From positions 558,001-622,000 of the forward strand of contig NZ_BLTE01000001.1 in the NCBI RefSeq assembly GCF_013019105.1: a DNA stretch of 64,000 nucleotides, given 5' to 3'. Shown one piece after another: positions 7,906 to 16,429 of the stretch. The position numbers and the translations under genes were made by a program. The notes under the pieces are model-generated. The model was not told the origin of the DNA. It made no database searches and saw nothing but the letters and a program-made list of their open reading frames with translations. The DNA comes from Fundidesulfovibrio magnetotacticus (lineage in GTDB: Bacteria > Desulfobacterota > Desulfovibrionia > Desulfovibrionales > Desulfovibrionaceae). Each line of letters starts with the position of its first letter. Position 1 is the first letter of the stretch.

Positions 7906-8325
7906 ATGGCCGCCAACCCTGCCCTGATCCGCAACATGCTGCGCACCTACGGGCGGCAGGTCACCACCGCGAGGCGGCTGGCGCGTTACAGGCGCACGCT
8001 GCGGGCGGCCGGGGCGGAGGACGAGGTCGAGATCTCCCGCGAGGCCAAGCGCCGCGAACTGGTGCACAAGGTGGCCGCGGAGATCGTGGAGAGCCTCATC
8101 GTCACGGGATCGGAAAACCCCGTTGTAGTGGACATCAAGAAGGATCTTGAGGCCGCGTTCAGGACGAAGTTCCACTTCGCCTATCCTCCGGAAGAACAGG
8201 ACTTGCAAATCTTCCGGTTGCTGGGCGACAACGACGCGGTGGAAGTGACCGGCCCGGAGAGGGTGCGCGTGCTGGAGACGCTCTGGCGCATTGCCCTGGA
8301 ACGGGTCGACGAAACGATGCTCTAG
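7906..8325 (+). CDS. FlgM-associated conserved protein (DVU0524 type)
   Basis: A 139-residue soluble protein that starts at an ATG with GAGGAG 8-9 nt upstream. It has a basic, helical N-terminus (RNMLRTYGRQVTTARRLARYRR) followed by an alpha/beta segment ending FRLLGDNDAVEVTGPERVRVLETLW. Its place before flgM and convergent with fliW-csrA matches the Desulfovibrio gene known by the locus type DVU0524. Function unknown; by position and promoter it is likely a flagellar regulatory or chaperone-type factor expressed with FlgM. Confidence 0.7.
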   Translation: MAANPALIRNMLRTYGRQVTTARRLARYRRTLRAAGAEDEVEISREAKRRELVHKVAAEIVESLIVTGSENPVVVDIKKDLEAAFRTKFHFAYPPEEQDLQIFRLLGDNDAVEVTGPERVRVLETLWRIALERVDETML

Positions 8326-8415
8326 CGGAAGGAGTTCCGCTTCGCATGGGCGCAGCGACTGGCAGGCCGCCTGGGGAGACGGCCTCATCCGAGCAAGGAA
8401 CCGGGCTCTGCGTCA

Positions 8416-8434
8416 GGACGGGTTCGCCCCGTCC
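8416..8434 (+). promoter_or_regulatory. Intercistronic hairpin before flgM
   Basis: GGACGGG - TTCGC - CCCGTCC directly upstream of the flgM ribosome binding site (GGGAGGGG). It may tune flgM translation or stabilise the mRNA end. Suggestive only. Confidence 0.35.
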
Positions 8435-8445
8435 GGGAGGGGATC

Positions 8446-8769
8446 ATGGACATTAAAAAGATTCTGGGAGGATCGAGCCCCTACATTCAGTCCAAAGTGG
8501 AGAAGGGCGAGGAATCCACGGCGTCGGCCAAGGTCGAGAAGGCCAAGGCCAAGGCGAGAAGCCAATCCTCCGGCAGCGGGGACCGGGTTTCCGTGTCGGG
8601 AGACGCCAAGCTGGTGGCCGAGGCCGCCAAGGCAGCCCAGGAGTCCCCGGACATCCGGGTGGAAAGGGTGGAGGCCCTGCGCGCGCAGGTGCAGTCGGGA
8701 ACCTACAACCTCGATTCGCGGCGCATCGCGCAAAAGCTGGTCGAGAGCGATCTGGATTTTCTGAAGTAG
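8446..8769 (+). CDS. flgM: Anti-sigma28 factor FlgM
   Basis: A 107-residue protein with the FlgM layout: disordered, charged N-terminus and a helical C-terminus with the sigma-binding pattern (RVEALRAQVQSGTYNLDSRRIAQKLV, residues 72-97, then a terminal DLDFLK). It binds and blocks sigma28 until the hook is complete, and is then exported through the flagellar machine. The strong ribosome binding site GGGAGGGGATC precedes the ATG. It follows the DVU0524-like gene, probably under the same sigma28-type promoter. Confidence 0.9.
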   Translation: MDIKKILGGSSPYIQSKVEKGEESTASAKVEKAKAKARSQSSGSGDRVSVSGDAKLVAEAAKAAQESPDIRVERVEALRAQVQSGTYNLDSRRIAQKLVESDLDFLK

Positions 8770-8817
8770 CGACGGGCGCACGGCCCGGGAGGAAAGGTCG
8801 CATGGACAGACAGGCCC

Positions 8818-8867
8818 GCTCGCCAGGGTCCGGGGAGAGAAACGCCCGGCCCCTGGCGAGCCGTTTT
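8818..8867 (+). terminator. Terminator after flgM
   Basis: Perfect 11-bp arms GCTCGCCAGGG (8818-8828) and CCCTGGCGAGC (8851-8861), with GTTTTG just behind. The 22-nt loop is long but the stem is strong. Confidence 0.6.
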
Positions 8868-8937
8868 GCGTTCTTCTGGACCGCACGCGCCGCGGACCCG
8901 TCCGTCCCCTCTGGCCGCGCCCAGGAAAGCCAGCGCG

Positions 8938-8966
8938 AAAAGCCTCCCCCGCATGGCGAGGGAGGC
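8938..8966 (-). terminator. Terminator after fliW (minus strand)
   Basis: Reading the minus strand: GCCTCCC, 11-nt loop, GGGAGGC, then TTTT. It ends the csrA-fliW unit and, with the flgM terminator, separates the convergent units. Confidence 0.7.
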
Positions 8967-9003
8967 CCGGTTGTTTCGAGTCCATGCGGGCGCGCGGCCC
9001 GGA

Positions 9004-9513
9004 TCAGTCCTGGGTGTCCTGGCCGGAAGCGGCGTCCCCGCCCTGCCCCTGGGCCTTGCCAGCGGGCTCCAGCGGTTCGCCGGGGCGGTAGTGCGTGGGG
9101 TATTTGGCGTCCACCTGGGGCACCTGGAGGCCTACGCGATCCTCGCGGTTGATCACCACGGGGCCGGTGAGGTTGAGCGTGGTGTCCTGCGGCCTGCCGG
9201 GTGGGATGGTGACGGTGACCAGCACGAGCACCTGGCGGATGTTGTCGATGCGCAGGATTTTTCGCTCGGCCTCGCCCACCACCACGTCGTAGTCCTGGAT
9301 GAAGCTGTAGGGATCGGCCACCATGAGGCCCAGGCGCGGGTCGTTCATGCTTTGCAGGATGACGAAGGGCGAATCTTCCCTGATCTGCACCAAGGTGAAT
9401 TCGCGCTCCTGCTCGAAGCCGATGAGCCCCCTCGGGAAATGGAGGACCCGTTCGGGAGGAACGCTCAGCGCGCCGATGCGGCTCTGGATCACTCGGTCTT
9501 GTTTTTTTGCCAT
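9004..9513 (-). CDS. fliW: Flagellar assembly factor FliW (CsrA antagonist)
   Basis: A 169-residue protein with the FliW beta-barrel pattern ([19 protein letters not shown], residues 26-44; [22 protein letters not shown]-type strand). FliW binds CsrA and releases it when flagellin is exported, coupling filament growth to flagellin translation. It overlaps the 3' end of csrA by 25 bases, as is usual for the pair. The last 30 residues are Gly/Gln-rich and look disordered. Confidence 0.95.
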   Translation of the reverse strand: MAKKQDRVIQSRIGALSVPPERVLHFPRGLIGFEQEREFTLVQIREDSPFVILQSMNDPRLGLMVADPYSFIQDYDVVVGEAERKILRIDNIRQVLVLVTVTIPPGRPQDTTLNLTGPVVINREDRVGLQVPQVDAKYPTHYRPGEPLEPAGKAQGQGGDAASGQDTQD

Positions 9514-9728
9514 AACGCCGCCGCAGCGAACACGTCCTGTTGATCCGCTTCCATGGCCAAGCGGTTCTGCTCGAGCACGCGCAGGTACACTTCTTCCCTG
9601 TAGACAGGAACGTCCTGGGGCACTTCCAGACCGATCTTGATCTGTTTTCCCTGCACCCCGAGAACGGTGATCTTGATTCTGTCGCCCAGGTGGATGGACT
9701 CCCCCGGGCGGCGCGTCAGTATGAGCAT
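9489..9728 (-). CDS. csrA: Carbon storage/flagellin translation regulator CsrA
   Basis: A 79-residue RNA-binding dimer. It begins [16 protein letters not shown] and has the core [19 protein letters not shown], both strongly conserved. The C-terminus is longer than in enterobacteria (79 versus 61), as in FliW-containing bacteria where the extra helix contacts FliW. GAGG lies 5 nt before the ATG. Its main expected target, the flagellin mRNA, is not in this window. Confidence 0.97.
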   Translation of the reverse strand: MLILTRRPGESIHLGDRIKITVLGVQGKQIKIGLEVPQDVPVYREEVYLRVLEQNRLAMEADQQDVFAAAALWQKNKTE

Positions 9729-9799
9729 TCCCGCCTCTTATCCTTGCCGTTGCCCGCGCACCCTATGGCGCGCACGCCGCATTGTCAACGCGCCAGCCG

Positions 9800-11350
9800 C
9801 TACAGATAGTTCATGAGGCTCAGGTTCATGATCATGGAGGTGGACTTGAGCACCGACTGGTAGGCCAACTGCTGCTGGGCCAGGCGCGTCATGAGCTCGG
9901 AGATGTCCACGTCCTCCACGGTGGAGAGCTGCTCGGTCTGGTTGAGCTTGAGGTTGTCCAGCACGCTCTTGGACACTATCAGCCTGTTCTCGCGCGCGCC
10001 AACGTCGGCGGCGTAGTTGAGGATGGTCTGGCTGGAGGAGCGCAGGTCGGCCAGGCACTGCTGCACGCCGGACTGGTTGTTGGTCTCCAGGAAGGCCACC
10101 AGCTTGCCCACGGTCTCGAAGAGGTTGGTGGCTCCCGAATATCCGGCGATCACCACGGGGCGCGCGGCGTTGCTGGCCGGGTCCTGGTAGATGCCGCCGA
10201 AGATGTTCTTGCCGATGCCGTTGAGGGCGATACGCTCCGTGGGCGAGATGTCCGCCATGATGAGCGCCTTGCGTGGGCGCACGATGAACATGTCGCCCGC
10301 GTCCAGGGCGTTGCCGCCGTTGGAGTGCAGGGTAAGCACGCCGCCGGGGATGTTCAGGCTGGCCATGGAGGACGAGGCGTCGGGCGTTGAGACGTTGGAG
10401 AGCACCCACGTCACGCCGCCGTCCAGGCTGTAGGAGTAGCCCACGTCCGAACCCAGGGTGCCGGCTTGGTCGATGCGCACGATCACGTTGTTGGCGAAGA
10501 CGCCTGCCGCCGTGCCCGTAACGGTGGAGCCCATGCCCTGGAGGGGGTCCACGGCGATGGAGTCCTCGTCGTCGCCCTTGTAGATGGCCGTGGGGCGCAC
10601 CCACATCCAGGTGCCGTTGGAATCGTTGGTGTTGTTGGCCGCAGTGGCGGTCACGGCGGTGCCGCGGTCCAGCTCCAGGGTCACGCCGCCCAGAGAGAGC
10701 TGGAAGCGGTCGGGCGCGCCGGGATCGGAGACGGTCCCCTGGTTCCAGGTGTTGCCGCCGTCGGAGGTCCAGCGGAAGGTGGAGCCGGAGGCCAGGGCGC
10801 CGCTCTGGAGGAACTGCACCAGGGTGGTCTTGTCATTGTAGCCGTTGACCCTGAACCCCGCGTTGGACACCACGCCCGCCTGGTTGGTGGTGAGCGTGAG
10901 GGTCTCCTCGTAGGGGTTGATGTTGGTCTTCTGGCCCGCGAAGATGGACTTGCCGTCGAATTCGGTGTTGCCCATTGCGACGAGCTGCTGGAAGAGCTGG
11001 CGGGCCTCGGCGGCGATCTGGGAGCGGTTGTCGCCGGTGAGGGTGCCGGTGGAGCCCTGCTCGGCCAGCTCCTTGAGCCGCGTGACCACGGTGTTGGTCT
11101 GCACCATGGTGTTGTCCGCGAGGTTCAGCCAGCCTTCGGCCATGGAGATGTTGGTCTCGTACTGGTCCATGGCGGCCAGGTTGTCGCGGTAGCTCAGAAT
11201 GCGGGACATGCCCACCGGGTCGTCGGAGGGGCGGTTGACCTTCTTCTGGCTGGAGGCCTGGAGATTCGACTCCATGAGCTGCGACAGCGTGGTGTTCATG
11301 TAGTTCACGCTGCTGCCGTAGATCATCTGCTGGGCGACGCGGTATGCCAT
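9800..11350 (-). CDS. flgL: Hook-filament junction protein FlgL (HAP3), enlarged
   Basis: A 516-residue secreted axial protein; typical FlgL is about 300. The flagellin-like N-terminus (QMIYGSSVNYMNTTLSQLM, residues 8-26; NRPSDDPVGMSR) and C-terminus (ENRL-containing helix, LAQQQLAYQSVLKSTSMIM) form the coiled-coil core. The extra length is a surface domain, about 180-360, with two related segments: SDGGNTW (196-202) to TWMWVRP (about 247-253), and SLDGGVTW (308-315) to GDMFIVRP (352-359). The same segment occurs in the neighbouring FlgK. It follows flgK by 10 bases and ends 71 bases before csrA. Confidence 0.95.
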   Translation of the reverse strand: MAYRVAQQMIYGSSVNYMNTTLSQLMESNLQASSQKKVNRPSDDPVGMSRILSYRDNLAAMDQYETNISMAEGWLNLADNTMVQTNTVVTRLKELAEQGSTGTLTGDNRSQIAAEARQLFQQLVAMGNTEFDGKSIFAGQKTNINPYEETLTLTTNQAGVVSNAGFRVNGYNDKTTLVQFLQSGALASGSTFRWTSDGGNTWNQGTVSDPGAPDRFQLSLGGVTLELDRGTAVTATAANNTNDSNGTWMWVRPTAIYKGDDEDSIAVDPLQGMGSTVTGTAAGVFANNVIVRIDQAGTLGSDVGYSYSLDGGVTWVLSNVSTPDASSSMASLNIPGGVLTLHSNGGNALDAGDMFIVRPRKALIMADISPTERIALNGIGKNIFGGIYQDPASNAARPVVIAGYSGATNLFETVGKLVAFLETNNQSGVQQCLADLRSSSQTILNYAADVGARENRLIVSKSVLDNLKLNQTEQLSTVEDVDISELMTRLAQQQLAYQSVLKSTSMIMNLSLMNYL

Positions 11351-11360
11351 GACGCCCTCC

Positions 11361-13484
11361 TTATTGCTTGAGCCCCAGCACCGTCTGCCACATCTGGTCG
11401 GCGGTGGAGATCATTTTCGCCGCAGCCTGGTAGGAGTGCTGGAACTTCACCAGGTTGGACATTTCCTCGTCCAGGTTCACGCCCGACACTTCCAGCTGCC
11501 GGTTGTTGAGTTCCTTGGCCAGGGTGTTCTCGAAGTCGTAGTTGAACTTGGCGTTTTCGGTGTCCACGCCCACCACGCCCACCAGGCTGTTGTAGTAGGC
11601 CTGGATGGTCTGGGTGTTGGGGGCGTCGAAGGAGGTGCGGATGGACACCTCCTTGGTGCGCAGGCCCGCGATGGCCAGGGCCGTGGAGTTGTCGCCCTGG
11701 TTGGCCTCGCCCGCGCCGTTGATGTGCCCGGCGTTGATGAAGCCCGTGTCGGAGCCGCACAGGGGGTTGATGGTCAATGTTCGGGCGTCGTCCCCGGCGA
11801 AGAAGGTGTTCACGCCCAGGGCAGCCCAGAGGCCCGTGGCGTCGGTGCCGAAGCCGAAGTTGAAGCCGCTGGCGGCGTTGATCTGGAGCTGGTTGTTCAC
11901 CACCGAGGCGGTGAGCATGCTCCCGAAGGTGTTGTTGACGGCCTGGGCCACGTCGGCCAGGGAGTGCTGCGTGGGGTCGAAGAGCTGGATGCCCGCCGTG
12001 CCAGCGTCGAAGTCGATGAAGCCGCTGGAGACCAGCTCTCCCGTGGAGCTGTTGTAGACGTACAGGGTGGACGCGCCGGACTGGAGCTTGTTGCCGAAGG
12101 CCAGGCCGGAGGAATCCGAGCCCAGGGCCACGGAAGCGTCGCGCGCCGAATAGGTGCCCGTGACGTCGGTGAACATCTTGGTGCCCGCGCCCTGGCTGTG
12201 GATGCGGTTGGTCTCCCAGACGATGGTGTCCACCAGGGCTTCCAGGCGTTCGCGGTAGCGGCCTACGTTGTAGTCTCGCAGCTGGAAGTTTCCGGCGAGG
12301 CTTCCCCCCGTCACGCGCGTGGTGTTGTCCTGGCCGTTGAAATACATCTGCGGCGTGATGTTCACGGGCGTGGCCGCAGACTGGTACCAGAAAAGCCCCG
12401 ACTTTGGCACGATGGTGAAGGAGTCGCCCACCTGGAGCTGGCCGGTGGGGGCGATGCCCGCGTTGGAGGACTGGCCGAAGTAGATGCTCAGGTTGCCCGC
12501 GTCCACCGAGAGGCCCTCGGGCCGGGCGGAGAAGGTCTTCACGGCGCCGGAGTCGCTGCGCAGCCAGGTGACGCCGCCGTCCAGGGACACCTGGAACTGG
12601 GCCGCCGAACTGCCCGAGGAGACGTCGCCGGCCTGCACCACGCGCACGGTGTACTCGAAGTCGTCGCGCCCGGAAAAAAAGACCGTGCCGTCGAAGCTGG
12701 AACCCGGCGTGAGATTCTTGATCACCTTGTTGCTTTCGAGCGCCACATCATAGTGGTTGATACCGTCCACGAAGGTGTGCCCGGCCTTGTCCATGATGAT
12801 CAGGTTGGCCCCGCCGTTGTCGATGACGTTGATGTCCACGATCTCGGCCAGGGCGCGGATCTTGCGGGCGCGCTCGTCGAGCAGGCCGTTGGCGTTCTGT
12901 CCGGGCGGATTGTTGTGCACGGCCAGCTGCGCGTTGAGGCCCGCGATGTCCTCGAAGAGGGTGTTGAGGGTGTCCACGTCCTGGGCGATGTAGGATTCGG
13001 CCTGCTGCTGGATGGTGTCCAGGTCCGAATCGGCCTGGCGCAGGATGGAGATGAGCGTCTGCGTGTCCGAGAGCACGTTCTGGCGCTGCGGGTAGCTGGA
13101 GGCGTCCAGGGTGAGGTTCTGCCAGTCCTGGAAGAACTTGGTCATGGCCAGGGACACGCCGTCGGAGTTGGCCTCGTTGAAGACGGACTCCACGGAGCGC
13201 ATCATCTGGTAAAGCGCGTTGTAGCGCTCGGACGAGGAGGCCTTGGAATTGTAGGAGGACTCCACGAAGTTGTCGAACATGCGCTGGATTTCGGCGGCGC
13301 GCACGCCCGTGCCGATCTGGCCCGGGGTGGAGTCGACGTAGAGGTCGTCCTGGAAGACCACCCGCTGGCGCGAATACCCGTAGGTGTTCACGTTGGCGAT
13401 GTTCTGGCCAGTGACCTCGATGGCCACCTGCGAGGCGTTCAGCGCCTTCTGGCCGCTGTTGAGGAGCGAGGAGATGCCGGGCAT
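11361..13484 (-). CDS. flgK: Hook-filament junction protein FlgK (HAP1), enlarged
   Basis: A 707-residue axial protein; E. coli FlgK is about 550. The N-terminus SLLNSGQKALNASQVAIEV and NIANVNTYGYSRQR mark the rod/hook family. The C-terminus (EEMSNLVKFQHSYQAAAKMI) is the conserved FlgK/FlgG end. An inserted module, about 280-360, carries SLDGGVTW (300-307) and GDSFTIVP (353-360), matching two modules in FlgL. Its ATG abuts the flgN stop, so translation is probably coupled. Exported by the flagellar type III system. Confidence 0.97.
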   Translation of the reverse strand: MPGISSLLNSGQKALNASQVAIEVTGQNIANVNTYGYSRQRVVFQDDLYVDSTPGQIGTGVRAAEIQRMFDNFVESSYNSKASSSERYNALYQMMRSVESVFNEANSDGVSLAMTKFFQDWQNLTLDASSYPQRQNVLSDTQTLISILRQADSDLDTIQQQAESYIAQDVDTLNTLFEDIAGLNAQLAVHNNPPGQNANGLLDERARKIRALAEIVDINVIDNGGANLIIMDKAGHTFVDGINHYDVALESNKVIKNLTPGSSFDGTVFFSGRDDFEYTVRVVQAGDVSSGSSAAQFQVSLDGGVTWLRSDSGAVKTFSARPEGLSVDAGNLSIYFGQSSNAGIAPTGQLQVGDSFTIVPKSGLFWYQSAATPVNITPQMYFNGQDNTTRVTGGSLAGNFQLRDYNVGRYRERLEALVDTIVWETNRIHSQGAGTKMFTDVTGTYSARDASVALGSDSSGLAFGNKLQSGASTLYVYNSSTGELVSSGFIDFDAGTAGIQLFDPTQHSLADVAQAVNNTFGSMLTASVVNNQLQINAASGFNFGFGTDATGLWAALGVNTFFAGDDARTLTINPLCGSDTGFINAGHINGAGEANQGDNSTALAIAGLRTKEVSIRTSFDAPNTQTIQAYYNSLVGVVGVDTENAKFNYDFENTLAKELNNRQLEVSGVNLDEEMSNLVKFQHSYQAAAKMISTADQMWQTVLGLKQ

Positions 13485-13958
13485 TTACAGGGCCCCCCTC
13501 AGGATTGCCGGAGCGGGCTTCGTGCTGGCGAAGACACCCTTCGGGCCGTAGGATTCCTTCTTGGGCGTGAGCTGCTTCTTGAAGAAGTCCACGTAGGTGG
13601 TGGACTGGTCGAAGAGGGCCAGGGCCAGGGAGTAGCTCTTCTCCGCCTGCTTGGCGCAGGTCTGCTCCAGGCGGTCGATGCGCTCGAGCAGGGCCTCGGC
13701 GTCGGCCCACCGGTCGCCGAAGGCCCCTGCGACGTCCTTCAGGCGCTTGGCGGCCGGATCCATGGCCTGGATGAGCCGACGCACTTCCTTGCGCTCGCCC
13801 ATGAGCTGGCGCATGAGCTCCTGGATGGAAAACTCCTGAGCCCCCACGGACTGGGGCTTGAATTCCTTCAGATGGGTAAACTCTTCCTCCTGGAGGAAAA
13901 GAAGCACCTTGAGCGCCTGATGCTGGCGGGTAAGATTTTCCAGGATGCGCTTGGTCAT
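13485..13958 (-). CDS. flgN: FlgN-like export chaperone for FlgK/FlgL
   Basis: A 157-residue, mostly helical protein in the position of FlgN, directly before flgK. Residues 1-110 form heptad-rich helices (LTRQHQALKVLLFLQEEEF near the start; DAEALLERIDRLEQTCAKQA). FlgN chaperones bind the C-termini of the hook-associated proteins. AGGAGGAG lies before the ATG. Family identification is by pattern and place; sequence in this family is weakly conserved. Confidence 0.8.
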   Translation of the reverse strand: MTKRILENLTRQHQALKVLLFLQEEEFTHLKEFKPQSVGAQEFSIQELMRQLMGERKEVRRLIQAMDPAAKRLKDVAGAFGDRWADAEALLERIDRLEQTCAKQAEKSYSLALALFDQSTTYVDFFKKQLTPKKESYGPKGVFASTKPAPAILRGAL

Positions 13959-13970
13959 GGCGTTCTCCTC

Positions 13971-15200
13971 CTAGAGCCTGGGCACGGCCAGCCGGGGGTC
14001 CGGCGCGGCGGCGAGCATTGGCCCGCCTGCCTTGGCCGGGTCCACCGCCTCTTCGCCCACGCGCACCTCGAAGTGCAGGTGGGGGCCGGTGGCCCTGCCC
14101 GTCTGTCCCACCTCTGCAAGGAGCTGGCCAGCCTTGACGGCCTGCCCCTCGGCCACCGCGTTGGAACGGTTGTGGCCGTAGAAGGTGCGCATGCCCCCGG
14201 CGTGCTCCAGCACCACCAAGTTGCCGTAGCCGCCCTTGCGCCCGGAGAAGACCACCGTGCCCTCGCGCGCGGCCACCACCGGCGTGCCCTCGGGCGCGGC
14301 GATGTCGATGCCGCCGTGCCACGCCCTCTGCCCCGTGAAGGGATCGCGCCGCCAGCCGAAGTTCGAAGTCAGCTCGCCTTCCACCGGCTGCACCATGGCC
14401 CCGGAGGCCAGGGCCGCGTCCTGGGCGGGCAGGTACTGCGCGCCGGGCAGGCCCAGATGCTGGGAGGGCGTGCCGGAAAGCGGGGGACCGGGAAGCGGCC
14501 GGGAGCTACCGGGCCTGCTCCCGGCGTTGGGCGCGGCGTTGGGCGCGGCCTGGACCACCTCCTGCCCCTGGCGCAGGCCCTGGGTCCGCAGCGGATTGAG
14601 GGCCCCCTGCCCCCTGGGGTCCGTCGTGCGGGCCTGGGGTCCCGTGGGCGTGGTGGCGAAGGCCGTGGAGCGAAGCCCGGCCATCCCCTCCGTCCGGGAC
14701 TGCTGCTTGCCCGAACGGGCGGCCAGCTGGGACTCCATGAAGTCCGCCAGGCCCAGGCCGCCTTTTTTGGCCATGGACTTGGAGAACTCCTCGTCGAACA
14801 TGGAGACGTACTGATCTTCGTAGCTCGAGTGGAGCAGGCCGTCCTTGGGCACGGTCTTGCGCATCTCTTTGAGCAGCTGGGTGATGAACACCGACTCGAA
14901 GCCCTCGCAGGCCTCGCGCAGCTTCTTGGCCTCGGTGTCCCCGGCCTGGGTCATGGCCTTGTTCTGGGCCTGGCGCGCCAGGGTGTTCACGGCCTGGGGG
15001 TCCATGCCGGCCGCCTGGGCCTTTTCGGGGGTGAGCGAATCCAGGATTTTGCCGAAGGCCTTTTCCGGGGCCTGCCCCCCCGCGCCGTGGGCCATGCGCC
15101 CCCCTGCCCTTCCGGCCTGGGCGTTCCCCGGGGCCGCCGGGGACGCGGGAGCGGCCGGGGCGGTCTGGGGCTTGGCTGGCGCGAGGGGGGAAAGGCTCAT
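13971..15200 (-). CDS. FlgJ-type rod protein fused to an M23 peptidase
   Basis: A 409-residue two-domain protein. Residues about 85-165 match the FlgJ N-terminal rod-binding domain (LREACEGFESVFITQLLKEM and the following MFDEEFSKSMAKKGGLGLADF). Residues about 290-400 are a LytM/M23 metallo-endopeptidase: HGGIDIAAPEGTPVVA with the first zinc ligands, GYGNLVVLEHAGG, YGHN, and HLHFEVR with the last. It probably opens peptidoglycan for the rod. The classical FlgJ of enterobacteria carries a glucosaminidase instead. The linker between the domains and the N-terminus are Pro/Ala-rich. It lies between flgI and flgN in the cluster. Confidence 0.9.
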   Translation of the reverse strand: MSLSPLAPAKPQTAPAAPASPAAPGNAQAGRAGGRMAHGAGGQAPEKAFGKILDSLTPEKAQAAGMDPQAVNTLARQAQNKAMTQAGDTEAKKLREACEGFESVFITQLLKEMRKTVPKDGLLHSSYEDQYVSMFDEEFSKSMAKKGGLGLADFMESQLAARSGKQQSRTEGMAGLRSTAFATTPTGPQARTTDPRGQGALNPLRTQGLRQGQEVVQAAPNAAPNAGSRPGSSRPLPGPPLSGTPSQHLGLPGAQYLPAQDAALASGAMVQPVEGELTSNFGWRRDPFTGQRAWHGGIDIAAPEGTPVVAAREGTVVFSGRKGGYGNLVVLEHAGGMRTFYGHNRSNAVAEGQAVKAGQLLAEVGQTGRATGPHLHFEVRVGEEAVDPAKAGGPMLAAAPDPRLAVPRL

Positions 15201-15242
15201 GGCGTCTGCTCGCTTGTCCGTGCGGTTCCGGGCGCGGCCGGG

Positions 15243-16355
15243 CTAGATCACTTCCAGGTCGGCGTGGAGCGCGCCGGCCGACTTGAGGGTCTTGAGGATG
15301 CTGATGAGGTCGCGCGGGGTGGCGCGCAGGACGTTCAGGCCCTCCACCAGTTCCTGGAGCGTGGCGCCTTCCACCATGCGCAGCTTGCGGTTCTCCTCGT
15401 TGGCGGCCACGTTGGTCTCGGGCGTGACCACGGTCTGGGCGCCCAGCGGGGCGAAGGGCAGCGGCTGGGAGACGTCGGCGGACTCCTGGATGAGGATCTG
15501 GAGGTTGCCGTGGGTCACGGCGGAGCGCGTGAGCTTCACGTTGAGGCCCACCACCACGGTGCCGGTCTTTTCGTCCACCACCACGCGGGCCTTGTTGTCC
15601 GGGGTAATCTCCAGGTTCTCGATGACGGCCATGAGGGGCACCAGGTTGCCCTTGCTCTGCTCGGGGATGTCGAGCTTCACGGTGGAGGCGTCGGTGGCGC
15701 GGGCGAAGCCGCCGCCCAGGGCCTGGTTGATCTTCTTCACGATGGCCATGGAGGTTGTGAAGTCCGGGTAGCCCAGGTTGATGGTCAGGTCCTGCTGGTT
15801 GTTGAAGTCGAAGGGCACGGCGCGTTCCACGTTGGCTCCGCCGGGGATGGTGGCCACGGTGGTGACGTTCTTGGTGGCCGAGGCCGCCGCGCCCGAGGCG
15901 GAGAAGCCGCCCACGGCCACGGGTCCCTGGGCCAGGCCGTAGATTTCGCCGTCCACGCCCTTCATGGGCGTCATGAGCAGCACGCCGCCCAGGAGGCTGG
16001 AGGCGTCGCCCAGGCTGGAGACGGTAACGTCGAGCTTGGTGCCGGGCCGCGCGGCGGCGGGCATCTGGGCCGTGACCATCACCGCGGCCACGTTGGCGGG
16101 GCGCAGGGCGCGCTTGTCCACGCGCACGCCCATCTTGTCGAGCATGTTCCAGATGGACTGGATGGTGAAATCCGAGCCGCGCTTGTCGCCCGTGCCGCCC
16201 AGGCCCACCACGAGGCCGTAGCCCACCAGCTGGTTGGTGCGCACGCCCGAGAAGGAGGCCACGTCCTTGATGCGCGCGGCGAGAGCCCCCGAGGGGGCCA
16301 GCAGGGCCAGAACGACGGCCGCCGCCAGAAGGTTGCGTGCGGTGTTGGTCTTCAT
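15243..16355 (-). CDS. flgI: Flagellar P-ring protein FlgI
   Basis: A 370-residue periplasmic protein with a signal peptide ([19 protein letters not shown]). FlgI hallmarks include [42 protein letters not shown] and LVEGLNVL. The ATG at 16353-16355 is preferred to the one 6 bases upstream because GGGAGA then sits at 6-7 nt; for the upstream ATG the purine box is too close. It forms the P ring with help from FlgA, encoded two genes upstream. Confidence 0.97.
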   Translation of the reverse strand: MKTNTARNLLAAAVVLALLAPSGALAARIKDVASFSGVRTNQLVGYGLVVGLGGTGDKRGSDFTIQSIWNMLDKMGVRVDKRALRPANVAAVMVTAQMPAAARPGTKLDVTVSSLGDASSLLGGVLLMTPMKGVDGEIYGLAQGPVAVGGFSASGAAASATKNVTTVATIPGGANVERAVPFDFNNQQDLTINLGYPDFTTSMAIVKKINQALGGGFARATDASTVKLDIPEQSKGNLVPLMAVIENLEITPDNKARVVVDEKTGTVVVGLNVKLTRSAVTHGNLQILIQESADVSQPLPFAPLGAQTVVTPETNVAANEENRKLRMVEGATLQELVEGLNVLRATPRDLISILKTLKSAGALHADLEVI

Positions 16356-16429
16356 GCTCATTCTCCCGCGGCCTGCCCCCCTCCCCCGAGTGGAGCCGGG
16401 CCGCTTCCACGTTGTCGCGTAGGCTGTTT

